From assembly GCF_021155765.1 (NCBI RefSeq), contig NC_060107.1, positions 3,049,501 to 3,113,500 of the forward strand: 64,000 bases of DNA, read 5' to 3'. A program made the position numbers and the translations under genes. Positions 1-12,800 of this stretch are shown piece by piece; positions within the stretch are counted from its first letter, which is position 1, and every line of letters starts with the position of its first letter. A model generated the notes under the pieces. The model saw only the letters and a program-made list of their open reading frames with translations, was not told the origin of the DNA and made no database searches. The stretch is from Diprion similis (Eukaryota; Arthropoda; Insecta; Hymenoptera; Diprionidae).

Positions 1-863
1 TTTAGTCTCTATCCTCGTTCCTTCAATACCCGCCCCGTTTTCTCATGACGATACGTCGCGTGTCTGCCAGTCGTTTGTCCCACGACTGAAGGTCCGTCCG
101 GTAATGGTGATCCAGTCCTTCTTGCCTTCGTTAGGGTATAATATCCTCACGTTGTACCTTCCTCTACTTTGAAACGTGGGCGACTAGGACTCCACCTTCG
201 GTGCATCTCGTCCTTGTTTACCTAAACAGCCCGCATTGTGTACCTACCCAATTTACCTTCACTGATCGCTGAAATTACCGTTTCCATTCGCGGTTTATTA
301 TTCATCACGAATCGGTACCTTCAGGCTTGTTCCAAACCCAAGCTTCCTCGACCTGATCTACGTTAAGGAGAACCCTGCTAACTGCACAGCCACCATGGTA
401 CCAACGACCACCGATCCTTCTCGCTGTAAGTACAATATAAAAAGAGACCTTTCTCTTCACCCTGCGTACCGTTTTCCCACACGTACAAGGTGATTCAAAC
501 TTTGGTGTTAGGCACACCTCGGATGCACGTATGTAGGACGAAAAGCGAGCCCAGCTGGCGGCTCGGATAACACTTTCTGATTTATAACCGGATCACATAG
601 CCCATCAAACTTTAAAGACACACTAAACTTTCATACGCAACGCCGCCTATTCATGCAGTCTTTCTCGCATGTGAAGTCCAGGTACTATCCATGATGCCCG
701 TACGCCTGCAGTCATTCCCGTCATATCTGGTCTCGCCTCGGATCCATCACTGTCGATTGCCCCGAAATTTATTCGACCAACGCGATCAGGCACGCGACGG
801 TTTCCGCACCCAACCTTATACCATGCATGGTTCTGATTCGATCTCTTCTCACTTTCGTTCCAG
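1..863. other. Upstream intron (or unresolved) sequence of Ddr; no exon recognised
   Basis: This stretch precedes the first recognisable Ddr exon. I looked for the discoidin-domain segments that normally come before that exon and found none, so it is most simply intron. The acceptor AG at 862-863 closes it. Short open frames here show no family resemblance. Confidence 0.5.
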
Positions 864-1071
864 GTCTTCTCCCAGGTCGATATCCTCTTCAGCGTTGGCG
901 GTAAGTACTACACCGGTGAACCTATCACCTACACCTACATGGAGGACAAGATATTCGAGACCTCGAGGAACATCACCATCAAGCTTCACCATCGGGTTGG
1001 AAAGTTCGTCAATCTCAGGCTCCACTTTTCAGCAAGGTGGATCATGCTCAGCGAGGTGACATTCGATTCTG
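864..1071 (+). CDS. Ddr: Ddr exon: membrane-distal part of the ectodomain after the discoidin domain
   Basis: Opens after acceptor AG at 862-863 and ends before GTGAGT at 1072, in phase 1. It encodes [18 protein letters not shown], a TYMEDKIFE stretch and [11 protein letters not shown], which is the discoidin-like second module typical of DDR ectodomains. The split codon joins 1071 to 11745-11746 as Asp, giving the family motif [10 protein letters not shown] across a 10.7-kb intron. That seamless junction argues against any missed exon in between. Confidence 0.93.
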
Positions 1072-4000
1072 GTGAGTGATCCTGATGGATCGTGATTTTT
1101 TAACCTGCCAAATTAGTGAATGTCAATAGCCCGAATCAGTCGCAATTTAGGTGCGTACCTATCTGTTTGTTTTTACGTTATATTCAACCGCTCGCGTGTC
1201 GTTATGGGGAAATTTTCGGTGCCCTGTAGAATCCCGTCAATCCCGAAGGGTGATAGCTGAAATCCTCTCGTCGAGTGCAGAGATGGACAGGATAGGCGGC
1301 GGGAGCGAAAGCTTACATTTCATATCGGAGATGTGTCAGTTGGGGTACATTGATATTTTTAAATTAAAAATAATAGTCGGGTGTAGGTATTATACTGTGA
1401 ATCTCGTTTTATCGAAAAGATATTATATGTGTATCACACACACAGATACAGGATCTGTACGCGAATGCAATGATCAGTTATCGACATCTCGTCTCGGAAT
1501 GGAGAAAGAAAAAAAAATCCATAACCAACCAGAAATTTGATTGAGAATAAAATTGAATAATAAAGAAAATAGGAAAAGGAAAAAAAGAGATATGGCGACT
1601 GTAACGACAGACTCTCTATCCACATCCTCCTATCAAGGATCAAAGTTATACACGCATACATACCTACGTATATAGTATACACATACACGTACAGGTGAAT
1701 TTCGTATAATGTATAATGTATAAATAAACGTAGGTGGGTATGCGTAAAGCGAACGTGTGTCCAGAGTCATCACTCGAACCTGCAAATTGACAGTAACAAT
1801 TACGTCCAGAGATTAAATTATATCCTGCTATATCATCCTTGAACGGCAGTTAGCCACACATGCATACGTTGGTCACAACGCTTTCGTACCTGGCCACATT
1901 CCCTATTCTATATATGTATATATATGTGTGTGTGTGTGTATGTATCAAGGTACACATATGTAGTATAGATATATATATATATATATATACAACAACCGAC
2001 GCTTTAGCGCCGCGTTCTACGTACTTACGCCCCGCGGCGATCTGTAATGATTAACTGCGACTGGCCTGTAATTGAATTAACCTGAAACTGAGCCCTCAGC
2101 TCAACTCGGATCGTTCTCTTTCTCTCTCTCTCTCTCTCTCGCTCTTGTTGGCTCATTGGTCCCCTTTCGGTACATAAACTCCCGCCCCGTCCGCCTCCGA
2201 CAAAGTGCACACCGTATATGTATATACATACTGGTCCAGTGTCCGATTCTGTATCAGATGAAATTAGAGCGAGGAAAAGAATTTTCCTTGCTTAACGCTT
2301 GTCGTTATAATTGACTGTACGGAAAAGGGTTTTTCTCATATCATTTCATCATCACTGCGATACGGTTGAGTGAGGCTTCTTTTTTGACCGATAATTTCGC
2401 AACAGCATTGCGATTCGCATCGTAAAGCTAGAGGCTACTGTGCTCGTTTTATTCTTCTTCTGAAGCTGAGCCAAAAACAACTCACAGATTTTTTGCTAAA
2501 TTTGTAATCATTCAATTTTCAAGTATGACTTTCATTCATATCTGAATACAGTTGTATAGGAAATACTTTTTATTTTCGATTCTGATTCTGGGCACTTAGG
2601 GTGTCCCTTAACAGAGGTGTTTTTGAATTTTCATGCTCTCAAAGGGTTAAACGTTTCCAAATTGATAAAAACAAAATTTTCTGAAAATTTGAGCTCTTGA
2701 TATCAATTCTAAGGAAATAACATGTAAAAAATATGTTTTGTTCTTTTGAATTTTATAACTTGGTGACGAATTCAACTACAATAATGAGGAGTAAATATTT
2801 CTATCGAGACGTAAACGCGGTATAAAAAAGGTCTCCTATAATTTTTTACTTAGTATACTGGTTCGAAAGTTAGTCGAACTCAAAGTTTAATTTTTATAAA
2901 ATTAGCAATATTATCAAGTGTATTTGAAAAATTAGCAGTTATATTTTATTTAAGAGCAATTCAAGTGATAAAATTATGTTAAGACCTCAATAGATGCGAA
3001 TTGAAAATTATTTTTTACTGTTATCAATCGATATTGAGATTCATGAAACTCTTCAAGAGTTCTTCGAGTTCTTCAAGAATTTCATCAACGCACATGTACT
3101 GATGGAACAAAAAATTTTTTGTACCCATACACACGACAGATGATGCTTAACGAATGTTTAATCGATCTTATAAAATGTTTCTATTTTTGTAAAAAAAATA
3201 TTCCTACACTGTGCATATACGTATTTCGAAAGGCACCTCCTCTACTACTTCATCCGAAGGGAAATTTTTTTTTTTCTTTTCTCTCGCAACCGCGTTGAAG
3301 GAGTAGTCTGCAATCGTTGAACGAGATGATAAAAGTCCGGAGGTGGTTTTCGCACACGTATAATCTTTGATGTGCGAAAGGGGGTTCTGGAGTAGGTACT
3401 CCGTTCAGTTTCCCTTATTCACTCTTCGTTTCTCCAGTCTGATTGCTATCAGTCGCTATATACGTCTCTTCCCTTCCCTTGACGAGCCGAGGACGTTTGA
3501 TCTTATATATTGTGTGATAAAATTTCAATATTTTTTTTCTCGTCTCTTCCCGTCGCGCGATGGTACGGTAATTAAATAATTAATAATGATCTGAAATAAG
3601 AAGAAGAATAAGAAGAAAAATGATGTTTTTTTTTTTTTTTTTTTTTTTTTTTTCTACATGCATTTTAGGGTGGCGCAAAAAAAAACCGACTATTTTTTTT
3701 TTTTACTCGAATCACTCGTGACAAAATGTTAGTTTGTAATGTTTTAAGAGCCCACTCCAAAGGACAGCTCAAAAAAAAAATTTTAAGAGTTCGCTCCAAA
3801 TTTTTTGAAATGTCAAAAATCGTCAAAAAATTATATTAAAAAAATTATATTTTCAGTATTTTGTTTGATTTTTAATTCGTGTCGTGGTGTATTGTTATCG
3901 ATTCTTTCGTACTAAATAAAAGAAGGAAAATTTCATAAATTTTCATATGAATATTAAAAGGTCGCTCGAAAAGATCTAAAGAAATACAACAAAAAATTGA

Positions 4001-7000
4001 AAAAAAATTATGAGCGACCTTTCAAAATCCAAATTTTGAACTGAAACTTTCGAAAACTTTTTTTTTTTTTTGTCTATAAAATTATACCGTAACGAGAGAA
4101 AAAATTTTTAAAAAATTGATTTTTGACGATTTCTAACGTTTTAAAAAATGTGGAGCGACCTCTTAAAATTTTTTTTTTTAACCTGTCCTTTGGAGTGGGC
4201 TCTTAAAACGTGAAAAACTAACATTTTGTGACACGAGACTCGAAAAATAAAAACAACAGTCGTTTTTTTGGCGCCACCCTAATGCATATTGCATGATGCC
4301 ATAGGAAATTTGCATTTCGGCGATTCTGTTACGCGTATACTTAATTAATCCGACGTGGTTTAAAGTTACTCAATTTTTTGGGGGATGGATGGCTCCCTTC
4401 GCCGTCTCCGGGACATGATAATCGAATTTCCATGCCTCACAATAAAGCTCATGAAATCCGAACTTGTTCACCGTCGTGCCCCATGACTTTCTGACATTAT
4501 ACTCCAGACTTTTCCCTCGACTGATTGTGAGTGTGCAGAGGCAAGCCGAAATAGAGAGAGACCAGCCTCTCCGCGGGTGAGTATCGATTGCCACCCTGCA
4601 CCGACAGAAACGTACAAAAGAAAAGGAAAAGGAAAAAGAAAAAGAAAAAGAAAAAAGTGTATGAAAGAGGAGAAAAAACTGAAGGAAACGAAAGGAAAAA
4701 GAAGAGAAAAGAAAAAAAAAAATCTACCGCGCGCGCCTAAAGAAATCGCCGATACGGTAATTGCTCGAAACGCTTACGCAGTAAAATTCAAAGGACGGTT
4801 GGAAGCTCGCGCCCTAAACTTGCACCGGATTATATATTTCAAGCTTTGATGCTCGAAGGGCGGAAGTGACGCCTGCCGCCTCCTTTGTCCCGGCGGGGGT
4901 GGGGGAAGGGGAGGCGAGACGTGGATTATTATATTCGGAGCGAGAAGAAGAAAGTGAAAGAAGGTTGAAGCTCTTCTGTTTACTCGGTAGCAATTAGCCG
5001 CTGTAGCGGTTCGTTCTCAAGAATTTTTTTTTCTTTTTTTTCGCAAACGCGTAAAAAAAAATTCAATTTTTTTTTTAATTTTTCTTTTCTTCCCCCCCTC
5101 TACCCCCCCCCCCCCCCCCCCCCCCCCCCCGCCGGGGGAAGATGCGATTCGTTTGAAATTCGTTATATATCCGATATATCGTGGGCGAAGTCGAACTTCC
5201 GGTTGACGGAACAACCACGTGGTGTAATAGGCCGAATGATTTTTTTTTTTTTCTTTATTGCTCAAAACGTCGCAAGACCTTGCGGAGCCGGATTTCACCC
5301 TCTTCATGAAATGGATATAATTAGACGGAGAAACACGAGATCGAGCGGGGAGTTTGGTGAAGCTCGAAGTTTAAGTATATAATAAGTAAGCACAAGTAAT
5401 TGAGCAGACTTACGAGGCTGTACGGAATCCGGTTACGGGACGGTACCTATATACGCGTTGTTATGGTACCCATGCATACTGCACACCCTACTATATATAT
5501 GTATATATCTACGCTCGTATAAGTGATTCACTGCGATATCGAGCTACGCGATATTCAAAATGTTATGTCTTTCGGACTGATTTATTACCTACCCTGAGCT
5601 TTTGTTAACGCGTACCTTATATATATATATATAAGGTACGCAAAAAAACCGACTGTTTTTTTTTTTTTTTTTTTAGTCTCGTGTGACAAATTGTTAGTTT
5701 TTGATGTTTTAAGAGCCCACTCCAAAGGACAGTTCAAAAAAAATTTTTTAAGAAGTCGCTTCACATTTTTTGAAACGTCAGAAATCGTCAAAAATCGACT
5801 TTTTTTTAAAAAAAAATTTCTCGTCACGATATAATTTTATAGACAAAAAAAAAATAAGTTTCCGAAAGCTTCAGTTCAAAATTTGGATTTTGAAAGGTCG
5901 CTCATAATTTTTTTTCAATTTTTTGTTGCATTTCTTTAGATCTTTTCGAGCGACCTTTTAGTATTCATATGAAAATTTATGAAATTTTCTTTCTTTTATT
6001 TAGTAAGAAAGAATCGATAACAATACACCACGACATGAATTAAAAATCAAACAAAATACTGAAAATATAATTTTTTTAATTTAGTTTTTTGACGATTTTT
6101 GACATTTTTTTAAATTTGGAGCGACCTCTTAGAAATTTTTTTTTTCGAGCTGTCCTTTGTAGTGTACTCTTAAAACATCGAAAACTAACATTTTGTCACA
6201 CGAGACTCAAAAAAAAAAATAGTCGATTTTTTTGCGCCATCCTAAAATATATATATTATTATACATATACCTTATACCTACTCTCGAACCCTCAAGATAC
6301 TCGCTGTTCTCGGTCAGACTGACCCATTTCCGAGATTGTAGAGGTGCGGTAGCCGGCGGTCAACCCTCGCCAAAGGAGCCATTCTTTTCGCCGAAAGATC
6401 CCGTCTCGATGTGCAGGGTGGAAGGGGGTGGGGGGGAGGACTTTTTTTTTCCTTCTCGTTCCCTTTGTTCGACGGACAACCCCTTGCAACATGAGCTTTT
6501 CTCTTTCCAGTTACCTAAACCGTTTTTATCTTCAACCCTTCACCGCGTTTTATTCTTACGGGTGCACGGTTTTTTGCTGTAGCTTTATCTCTTTTTGTTA
6601 TACGCTTTCGGGTAATCTACTATTCTTTAACTTGCCGTTTCTCCGTTTTCAGAGGAGAAATAGGAAGCTGTTGTAATCACATCGGAAATGAAAAGTCGAG
6701 TTTTTACTAGATTTTCACGTTTTAGAGTTTAGAGAATCGCTTCTAATCATTTTCACAAGGACTGTATGTATGTATGTATGTGTGTGATCAAATTTTTTGT
6801 CCGACGATATCTTGAGAGAAAGAGTTGCTGGATTTCAATGATTTTGGTCTTCATCAACGCGGTTTTTATTAGCTTGGAATTGATTTGATTTTGGCTGTGA
6901 TCGGTTTGGTACTTTTTCAATTATTCGAATAACAGAATTCCGAAAAATCCAATGAAAAAGACGATATCTTGAGAATGGATAAATGGAGTTGAATGCATCA

Positions 7001-9822
7001 CTAAATGAAGGTCAGATTTTCGAAATCTAAATTCAGCGTATTCGATAAACTGAAAAAGAACTAAAAACATTTCGATTTTAATGAAAATTGCTTCTCGTCG
7101 GTTCGTTAGGTGGCTAATCGATCACGAATCTGAAGTCGAATTGTGAATCCCAAAATGGCGATCCAATAAAATGTAAAAAAAATTTTAAATACTCCGATTC
7201 TGGTAGAAATCCGTAGGTGAGAGTTTTTTGGATCACCTATACAACGAATCCAAGGTCAGACTTAAATATTTGTAATGTTGGTCCATTACAGTGGTCCAAA
7301 AACAAAAAAGAATCGTCATATTTTCATGCAATAAGTTATCCAAAAGCTTTAAAATCGTCAATCACAAATCTCAATTTCTAGTTCGAAATTTGAATTGGAT
7401 ATAATTCTTTTTTTTCTCTATGAACTTGAAACTTCCAAAGCCAGACCGAGAAGTTCGAGAGCTGGCTCATGGCCAGTCCAAAGCCGCATGTTCCCAATGA
7501 ATCTGAGACTGTTTTCGGCTCTGAACTTCTTACATCGCAATTTTCGCAAGCTTTTAACGCGCGAATAACGTCGCTCTAATTCTCCACTAATTTTTTTCAA
7601 ACCACTTTCTCTCACCACGTGTATCGATGAAGTATAAAAAATTGTTCACTTTCCTGAGTGCAAGGTATGTACCACCTATAGATCTCCAGTTTCGTTGATA
7701 GAACAAGAAAAAGAATCTCTCATTTTTTCGTCTTCCTCGGCAGTGCTGCAGTTCAGCAGTGCATTTCTGTGCTTTGCACTTATTTATTTACCCATTGACT
7801 AAGGATTCTATTTTCTCTCTCTCTCTCCCTCTCTCTCTCTCTCTCTCCTTCTCCTTAAGCCCGTCGTGCTCCAAACACGAACATGGATCATCCGCACGAT
7901 AAGCAGCTTTCAAGCTCTTTGTGCGATGTATATTTGTACAGCATATATATATATATATATATATATATGATGCATCGAATGTTTTACCCTAATCGAAAGC
8001 TCGATCTTTAAGGTAGAGGCCGCGTTTATTTTTAATAGGAAAATCCTTTTTAGTTTCTCCGGGAATAACGATAGGGGAATCAGCTCTCTCTCTCGGTCCT
8101 TTTTCTACCGGGCTTCCTCGGTTCAGTTCTTCGGTCATTACACATCGCTGCTGCAGAGCCTCACACCACACCACACCACACCACACCACACCGCCTCAAA
8201 TGCCAGTTATTGCCACTGTGAAGACGACGCGGTTTCTCCTCGGCGCGGCGGTAAAAGCACGTGCATCCGCAGCTGACGGTGAACGTCAAGTGCAACTAGC
8301 GACCGCCTTGATCTCCGGGGCGAGTGCTTTTTCTTTGCCAATTTGAAAACCTCCTTTGATTTACCGCTAGGAATGGAAATGTACCGTAAAGCTCGTTTAC
8401 ACGCTCTCTCGTTTTTGCCGCTTTTTTCCTTTCTCTCCTCCTCCACCCCCCCCCCCCCCTCTCTGTCTCTCTCTCTCTTTTTCTTCTCCTTCTTCTTTCC
8501 TCTCTCTCTCTCTCTCACGGTTTTCTACCCTTTTTAAAGACTCTATCTCTCCGCAGTGTCAGACATTTTAAACGACGGGACGTGACCTCCGCGTTTCATC
8601 CGTGACGTCGATATATACTCCGTCACAATGCCGGGGAAAGTTCTCTTGCAATTATTTAGCCTGAAGGGTTGTGAAAAATATCCTCGAGAAGGAGAAAAAG
8701 AAGATAAAGAAGAATAATAAAAAAAAAAATTAAAAAATGGTTACCTCGTGAACAAATTTAACGACCTTTACTTACACCGAAACCCGTACTTTATACTATA
8801 CCACCTAAACTCTACTTCATTCTTCCTCGATTTTCCGTCTGCTGTTCGAGCGAGAAAGAAAGAGAAAGAGAGGGAGAGAGAGAGAGAAAGCTTGCGCGCG
8901 GCTTTCAATGCATATCTATTCATCGTTAGGCGAATTTTCTCTCAAAGTAGGCCATGTGCCGTATTATATGCATTATAGATAAATATATATATATATATAC
9001 ATACCTGTATTCGTGAATATGGGTAGGTATGGCTATTTTGGTCTACAGAAATTCAGGAAGGAAGAGGAAGGGAGGAGGGTGGGAAACAGGAAACGAAGAG
9101 GTATAAGGTAGTGTGCATGGGATATACATTCGCGGCAATATGTTTTCATAATACCCGAAGCCTGTAGCACGAAGCCAGGAATGAAAAACGGGGAAATCGA
9201 TATGCGCCGGAATATCAGAAGCTCTCGCTCTCTCTCTCTTTCTCTCTCGCTTCGTTCCTGATTTTTTACATCAACTTGGAACAAAAATTTTCATTCAAAA
9301 TCGTAAATAACATAGATGCGGCTAATAATTACAAAAAAAATTGCGACATCAAACGAAGTTTGAAACTTCTTACACTTTGGAATAAATACATGGTGTTCAA
9401 AGATGAACGGGAAAACAGAGGTGAAAAAAAAATTTTACAATTCAAATGCTAAAGACGACGAAACTCTGGTGTTCTTTATAACCGATTCTGTAAAAGTTTC
9501 ATTTCATTCAAATTCTATAAATGTCTTTCATCGACCTTAAATGACTCGAGTATCAACAGAGATTTTCGACTTGTACGATTTCAGATTTAAAATTTTTTTA
9601 AATATTTCGGGTGAGATAAAATAATAACATCGTTGCACGGAATATTCAACGATATCACTTCTGGGCTTCTCGCTCGGGTTTCGTTTCATTTTATTTCCCT
9701 ACGTTCCGTACGCCTACTTCATCGCAAAATATTTCCACTATACACGATACTCAGGTATAACTCCTCTGTAATAAAAGTTTTCCCTGTCTTTTTGCGTGGC
9801 AAAAACAAAAACGACGACTGGT

Positions 9823-9861
<39 letters not shown>

Positions 9862-12800
9862 TCTGGCTGAAGTCTGGCCGTATCACCTGTGTGGAATTCC
9901 TATGGCTCGTGGCTCGTAGCTCCCTCCATTCCTCCCTCTCATCCTTCCACCCCTTTCGGCTTACTCTACATCGTGGAAAGAATGTTTCATATCAGATTTC
10001 ATACAGTATAAAGGGTATGAAAAGGGCGGCGAGAGGGTGGCTGCGGCGTAAAAGCAGATATCAAACACTGTGCGACAGCTTTGTTTCTCATGGATAATCC
10101 CGTCATCAGGAATTTATAGGCGAATGCCGCTCTCCCGCTCTCCATTCCCTTTCCTTCTCTCCCTCTCTCTATCTCTATCTCTATCCTCCTGGTACTCCCC
10201 AGAATCGTTGTGAAGCTGGAAACGTAGCGGCGCAAGCACAGCTTCATGTGCAACTCTTTCTTCATGCACAACACAGAACGACTCCGCGTCTCCACCAGCA
10301 TGCAACGCGCCTATTAAGAGAACGAGCAACGCACGCATGCAAAGAGTAAGAGAGAATCTCGCTACAGTTCCAAAGACTCATGCGATGGATGATTTAGACA
10401 TCTGGCCATATGTTTCAGAGTTCTCTCTTCTACCCTCCCCCACCCCAACAACTCGTTTCTCTATGCATGCAGTTCACCGCGTATGAGCTTTGTAAAATCT
10501 GGTAAAAAGCTTAACGAAACGCAGAAGTAATACAAGGAGGGGGGGGGTTAAGGTTGCAGGAATTAAAACCACAGATGATTGAGGTGAATTTTATGTTTCT
10601 ATTGAAATAATTTTTACACCCTGCAGACTGCAGGTGAAATAAAATTTAATTTGAAAAAAAAAAGTAAAAAATAAAAAAAAAGCACACCCTGCTTGGTGGT
10701 CGGAGCTGCAGTCGGTTCAGCCTTCAGGATTGAGCCTCGATGCTTGAGCCGGCAGCGGTGAAGAAGGGGGCTCTCATCAATATTAATGTCACGTCGTATC
10801 CTTAGTGGGCGATATCTGGAGTGCAGATATGGCCGAGCTGAAGGCGGCCGCGGAGCTTTAGAAGCTGCTTTTCGGGCCCTGGTCCCGTTTCAACGAATAT
10901 TATATATACATTAAATTAGCAACTTAATTTATCCGACGCCGAGGCTACGCAACTTTGAGTAACGTCGAGTTATAACTTGTTATATACCCTCGTATATTAT
11001 AGGTGTATAATCTCGGTGCTCTGCCTCTGCAGTATAAACTGAGTTTTGGTATATCTATGCTTGTTTTACTTACTTACGCACTTACGCACTTACGCACTTA
11101 CTTCTTATATCTCACTTCTGTTTTACTTCGTTACACGGATAGCAAAGACGAGAGAAGTAAATATGCAAAAAATTCACTAATTCTTGACGAAGACGTTTGA
11201 ACTTTACTTTATCCGCCCTCCAAGCGACCGAAAGAATCCAAAATCCAACGCAGAATTTTATTCATCATACTATTCTCCTCGGGAATCTTTAACGATCATG
11301 TCATGCAAGAACAACTCCTCGCTAAAATGTTAAGATAACTTTTTTTGGAAGCGTAATAAGCCGATGAGAGAGAGGCTAACTATAAAGATAGACTTAAGAC
11401 GTACACTGAGTTGACCCTCTAGTTAGTTGTTATCTATGGTCTTCTTCTATGGAGCCATATACCGATACCTTGTTGTAACGAAAAATTGGACGAAACGAAG
11501 GTGAAACCCTCCGGTAATCGAGATCCTGACGAGGTCGTCCGAAGCTCCCAATGGGACCGGTTACCCGGCCGTTTTCCAGATCGAGAATTACGACCGTATG
11601 TGTGTGTGATACCTAACAATAAGACTAGGTTTTTTCCACCGTTCGTACCTTCGGAGAAAATTCCGGAGTTTCCGGCTTATCGGAGAGGAGCCGACGATAA
11701 TACTCACCGCCCGCAATTAACACTCGTATTATTACCACCCGCAGACATTGCTCACGGTAATTTCACCCCCGAAGAAGCTCCGTCGACGGAACCGCCACCT
11801 CTGGGCGACGTCTTCGTCGAGAAGGATGCCGCCAATGACGGCGAGCTGCCCGTCTCGACGGCGAAGCACGACGACCCCACCTACATGGCCGTCGTCATCG
11901 GCGTCCTCACCGCAGTTATTCTCCTCCTCGCTGTCGCCATTTTCCTCATAGTATCCCGGCACAGGCAGAGGAAGTGCTTCGCAAGTCCCATGACCGGCAA
12001 AGCACCCTCTCACCTTGGATCCACCTGCGCCACCGTCGAGAAGGGCGCAGCCCTTATGGCTTACACTCTTGAGGATGACGAGAGGTGAGTCGAGCTGTTT
12101 GCTTTTTTCTTGCAAGAATAATATCGTTACGCTTAAGGATTCTTGTTTCCCCCTTCAAGGGGCGCTTCCATGGAGCTACGAACTTTTTCGATTTACATGA
12201 AATTTCAACCGTCAAATCATACTTTTAAACATTCCTCATTCGAATCACGTCAATAAATTGAACTTTTTCAAAAAGCCTGTATTCCCTTGCTATGCATTAA
12301 TCTTTAAGAAATAAGTCGAATAATTTTACTGTTGATAATCAGATGTAGCAGGTTTTAGAATTCTGTCAAATTTTGATGAAAGAAACAACTCTGAGGCAAA
12401 AAACTTTTTAAAAAACGTCTATCAACAATGTCTAGAAAACTTACCGATTACCACCAATCGGTACTAACTAGAAAACACTTGTTCCATGAAAACACCTTAT
12501 CGATGGCTATGAACTACCGATCCCTTTAAGCATTCAAAAAAGTTCGTGTCCAATTAGTTAGTTGAATTAATTTCTAATCCCGTTGAACTCTCGATTGCCA
12601 ATCGGCAACGACTATAGCTTCGTGGGTCGCAGGTACGCCGGAGGATCGCTGCCAACTCTGCCTCGGGACCTGGGAAACCGACTGCTGGACATCGTGAAGC
12701 TGGACGACTATCAGGAGCCGTACAGGGCGTTGAAATACGCTCCTTACTACAGCTACAGCACGGTGGTGATGGAGATGAAGGACATGATGCTGAACAACAA

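Larger units (their letters stand above)
1072..11744 (+). other. 10.7-kb Ddr intron rich in simple repeats and foldback elements
   Basis: GTGAGT at 1072 to AG at 11743-11744. No coding exon is needed here, because the flanking exons join in phase and match the family. The intron holds two opposite-orientation TA-flanked foldback elements (3668-4279 and 5634-6243), a 28-base C run and a 32-bp perfect palindrome. It also has several CT/GA and TA microsatellites and a diverged dispersed repeat near 7100-7300. Remaining sequence is A+T-rich with no recognisable gene. Confidence 0.85.

Noticed and set aside
691..1059. 122-aa plus-strand open frame
   Set aside because: Its reading frame differs from the Ddr exon frame at 864-1071, which has clear family motifs.
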